From Candidatus Egerieicola pullicola (GTDB taxonomy: Bacteria > Bacillota > Clostridia > Oscillospirales > Ruminococcaceae): a stretch of 25,315 bases of DNA. Below, piece after piece: positions 24,138 to 25,315 of the stretch. The stretch is from NCBI GenBank assembly GCA_018712465.1, contig DVGY01000058.1, positions 1 through 25,315 on the forward strand, in the 5' to 3' direction. The first letter of the stretch is position 1; each line of letters begins with the position of its first letter. The notes beneath the pieces are model-generated. The model had not been told where the DNA came from and made no database searches. It saw only the letters and a program-made list of their open reading frames with translations. A program made the translations under genes and the position numbers.

Positions 24138-25315
24138 TTACTTTTTCGCTCTCTGCTTGGCACGCTGGACGTTGTCCAGGATGGCCTTGCGGATACGCAG
24201 ATGATGTGGAGTGACCTCCACCAATTCGTCGTCGTTAATAAATTCCAGGCACTGCTCCAGGCTCATCACCTTGGGGGGGATCAAACGCAGAGCATCGTCG
24301 CTGCCGGAAGCACGGGTATTGGTGAGCTGCTTTTTCTTGCAGACGTTGACCACCAAATCCTCAGCTTTGGGGGACTGTCCCACAACCATGCCCTGGTACA
24401 CCGGAACGCCGGCGCCAATAAACAAGGTGCCCCGCTCCTGGGCGTTGTACAGGCCATAGGTAACGCTTTCGCCGGATTCATAGGCAATCAAGGAACCGGT
24501 GGTGCGCTTGGAGATCTCACCCTTGTAGGGCTCATACCGTTCAAATACCGAGCTCATAATGCCTTCGCCCTTCGTGTCGGTGAGGAATTCGCTCTTGTAA
24601 CCAAACAGGCCCCGGGAAGGAACTAAAAATTCAATCCGCATCCGGCTGCCCTGGGGAGTCATGTGCTGGAGCTCGCCCTTCCGAGTCCCCATCTTTTCCA
24701 TAACCGCACCCATGTATTCTTCCGGCACGTCCACCACCAGCCGTTCAATGGGTTCGCATTGTTTGCCGTTAATGGTGCGGAACAGCACTCGAGGCGTGCT
24801 GACCTGCAGCTCGTATCCTTCCCGGCGCATATTCTCAATCAGCACGGAAAGGTGCATCTCGCCCCGGCCGGAAACGATAAACTTATCGGTGCTGTCGGTT
24901 TCCTCTACCCGGAGAGACACATCCCGCAGCAGTTCCTTCATCAACCGTTCCCGGAGCTGCCGGGAGGTGACATACTTGCCGTCCTGACCGGCAAAGGGAG
25001 AATCGTTCACCGAGAAGGTCATTTCCACAGTGGGCTGGCTGATCTGCACAAACTCTACCGGATCTACATCACTAGGATCGCAAAGGGTGTCCCCAATGGT
25101 CAAATCATCAATACCGGAAATACAGACAATATCCCCAATGGTAGCTTCGGTGCAGGGCACCCGCTTCAGGGATTCAATCTGATACATATTTACCACTTTG
25201 CTCTTATAGCGGCGCTTGGGGTTGTGGTAGTCACAAACCATTACTTCCTGGTTCTGGTGGAGAGTGCCCCGACTGATTCGGCCAATGGCAATCCGTCCTA
25301 CATAATCATTGTAGT
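24138..25315 (-). CDS. typA: Translational GTPase TypA/BipA, C-terminal part
   Basis: The frame is open to the window edge, giving 391 C-terminal residues of a protein normally about 605-615 long; the GTPase domain lies outside. The visible part starts YNDYVGRIAIGRISRGTLHQ in the domain II beta-barrel. It then shows the EF-G-like domain (DKFIVSGRGEMHLSVLIENM, and EPIERLVVDVPEEYMGAVME with the MGTRKGEL block) and the TypA-specific C-terminal domain (RGTLFIGAGVPVYQGMVVGQ, NTRASGSDDALRLIPP, LEFINDDELVEVTP, HHLRIRK). TypA is a ribosome-binding GTPase linked to subunit assembly and stress growth. A strong terminator follows. Confidence 0.97.
   Translation of the reverse strand, partial: YNDYVGRIAIGRISRGTLHQNQEVMVCDYHNPKRRYKSKVVNMYQIESLKRVPCTEATIGDIVCISGIDDLTIGDTLCDPSDVDPVEFVQISQPTVEMTFSVNDSPFAGQDGKYVTSRQLRERLMKELLRDVSLRVEETDSTDKFIVSGRGEMHLSVLIENMRREGYELQVSTPRVLFRTINGKQCEPIERLVVDVPEEYMGAVMEKMGTRKGELQHMTPQGSRMRIEFLVPSRGLFGYKSEFLTDTKGEGIMSSVFERYEPYKGEISKRTTGSLIAYESGESVTYGLYNAQERGTLFIGAGVPVYQGMVVGQSPKAEDLVVNVCKKKQLTNTRASGSDDALRLIPPKVMSLEQCLEFINDDELVEVTPHHLRIRKAILDNVQRAKQRAKK

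Overview
The window is bacterial chromosome, most likely from a Clostridia-class Firmicute, plausibly of the Oscillospirales/Ruminococcaceae type. The grounds are the strong AAGGAGG ribosome binding sites, moderately GC-rich codon use, a zinc-type S14, a KOW-domain protein directly after map, and a FapR/FabT-style clustered type II fatty-acid operon. The taxonomic call is inference. I found no mobile element, CRISPR array, tRNA or rRNA.

Layout by position. Positions 1-12066, minus strand: the S10-spc ribosomal protein superoperon, in transcription order rpsJ, rplC, rplD, rplW, rplB, rpsS, rplV, rpsC, rplP, rpmC, rpsQ, rplN, rplX, rplE, rpsN, rpsH, rplF, rplR, rpsE, rpmD, rplO, secY, adk, map and the start of a KOW-domain gene cut by the window edge. 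A good sigma-A promoter at about 12400-12428 starts a roughly 330-nt leader that contains a textbook intrinsic terminator ahead of rpsJ, so an attenuator is likely. Positions 12576-20134, minus strand: a fatty-acid synthesis operon, in order fabH, fabG, fabF, accB, fabZ, accC, accD, accA, acpP, closed by an intrinsic terminator. Positions 20135-20613: a divergent promoter region. Positions 20614-22406, plus strand: fabD and aroE, overlapping by 4 nt and followed by a terminator. Positions 22472-23711, minus strand: a secreted or membrane-anchored cell-wall protein with DUF348, G5 and 3D domains, with its own consensus promoter and its own terminator. Positions 23712-24077: AT-rich, no gene seen. 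Positions 24078-25315, minus strand: the C-terminal two thirds of typA/bipA and its terminator.

How the genes work together. The ribosomal block makes about half of the small and large subunit proteins of a ribosome, the SecY channel, adenylate kinase and methionine aminopeptidase. The fab/acc block makes malonyl-CoA (AccABCD), loads it (FabD, divergent), starts chains (FabH), elongates (FabF), reduces (FabG) and dehydrates (FabZ) on the carrier AcpP. The enoyl-ACP reductase needed to finish each cycle is not in the window.

The gene content is ordinary and conserved. What deserves a second look is non-coding: the S10 leader attenuator, a 110-nt structured gap between rpsN and rpsH with mutually exclusive hairpins, an internal promoter ahead of accD, and the two-promoter region between fabH and fabD. 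I did not find an evident new protein system.
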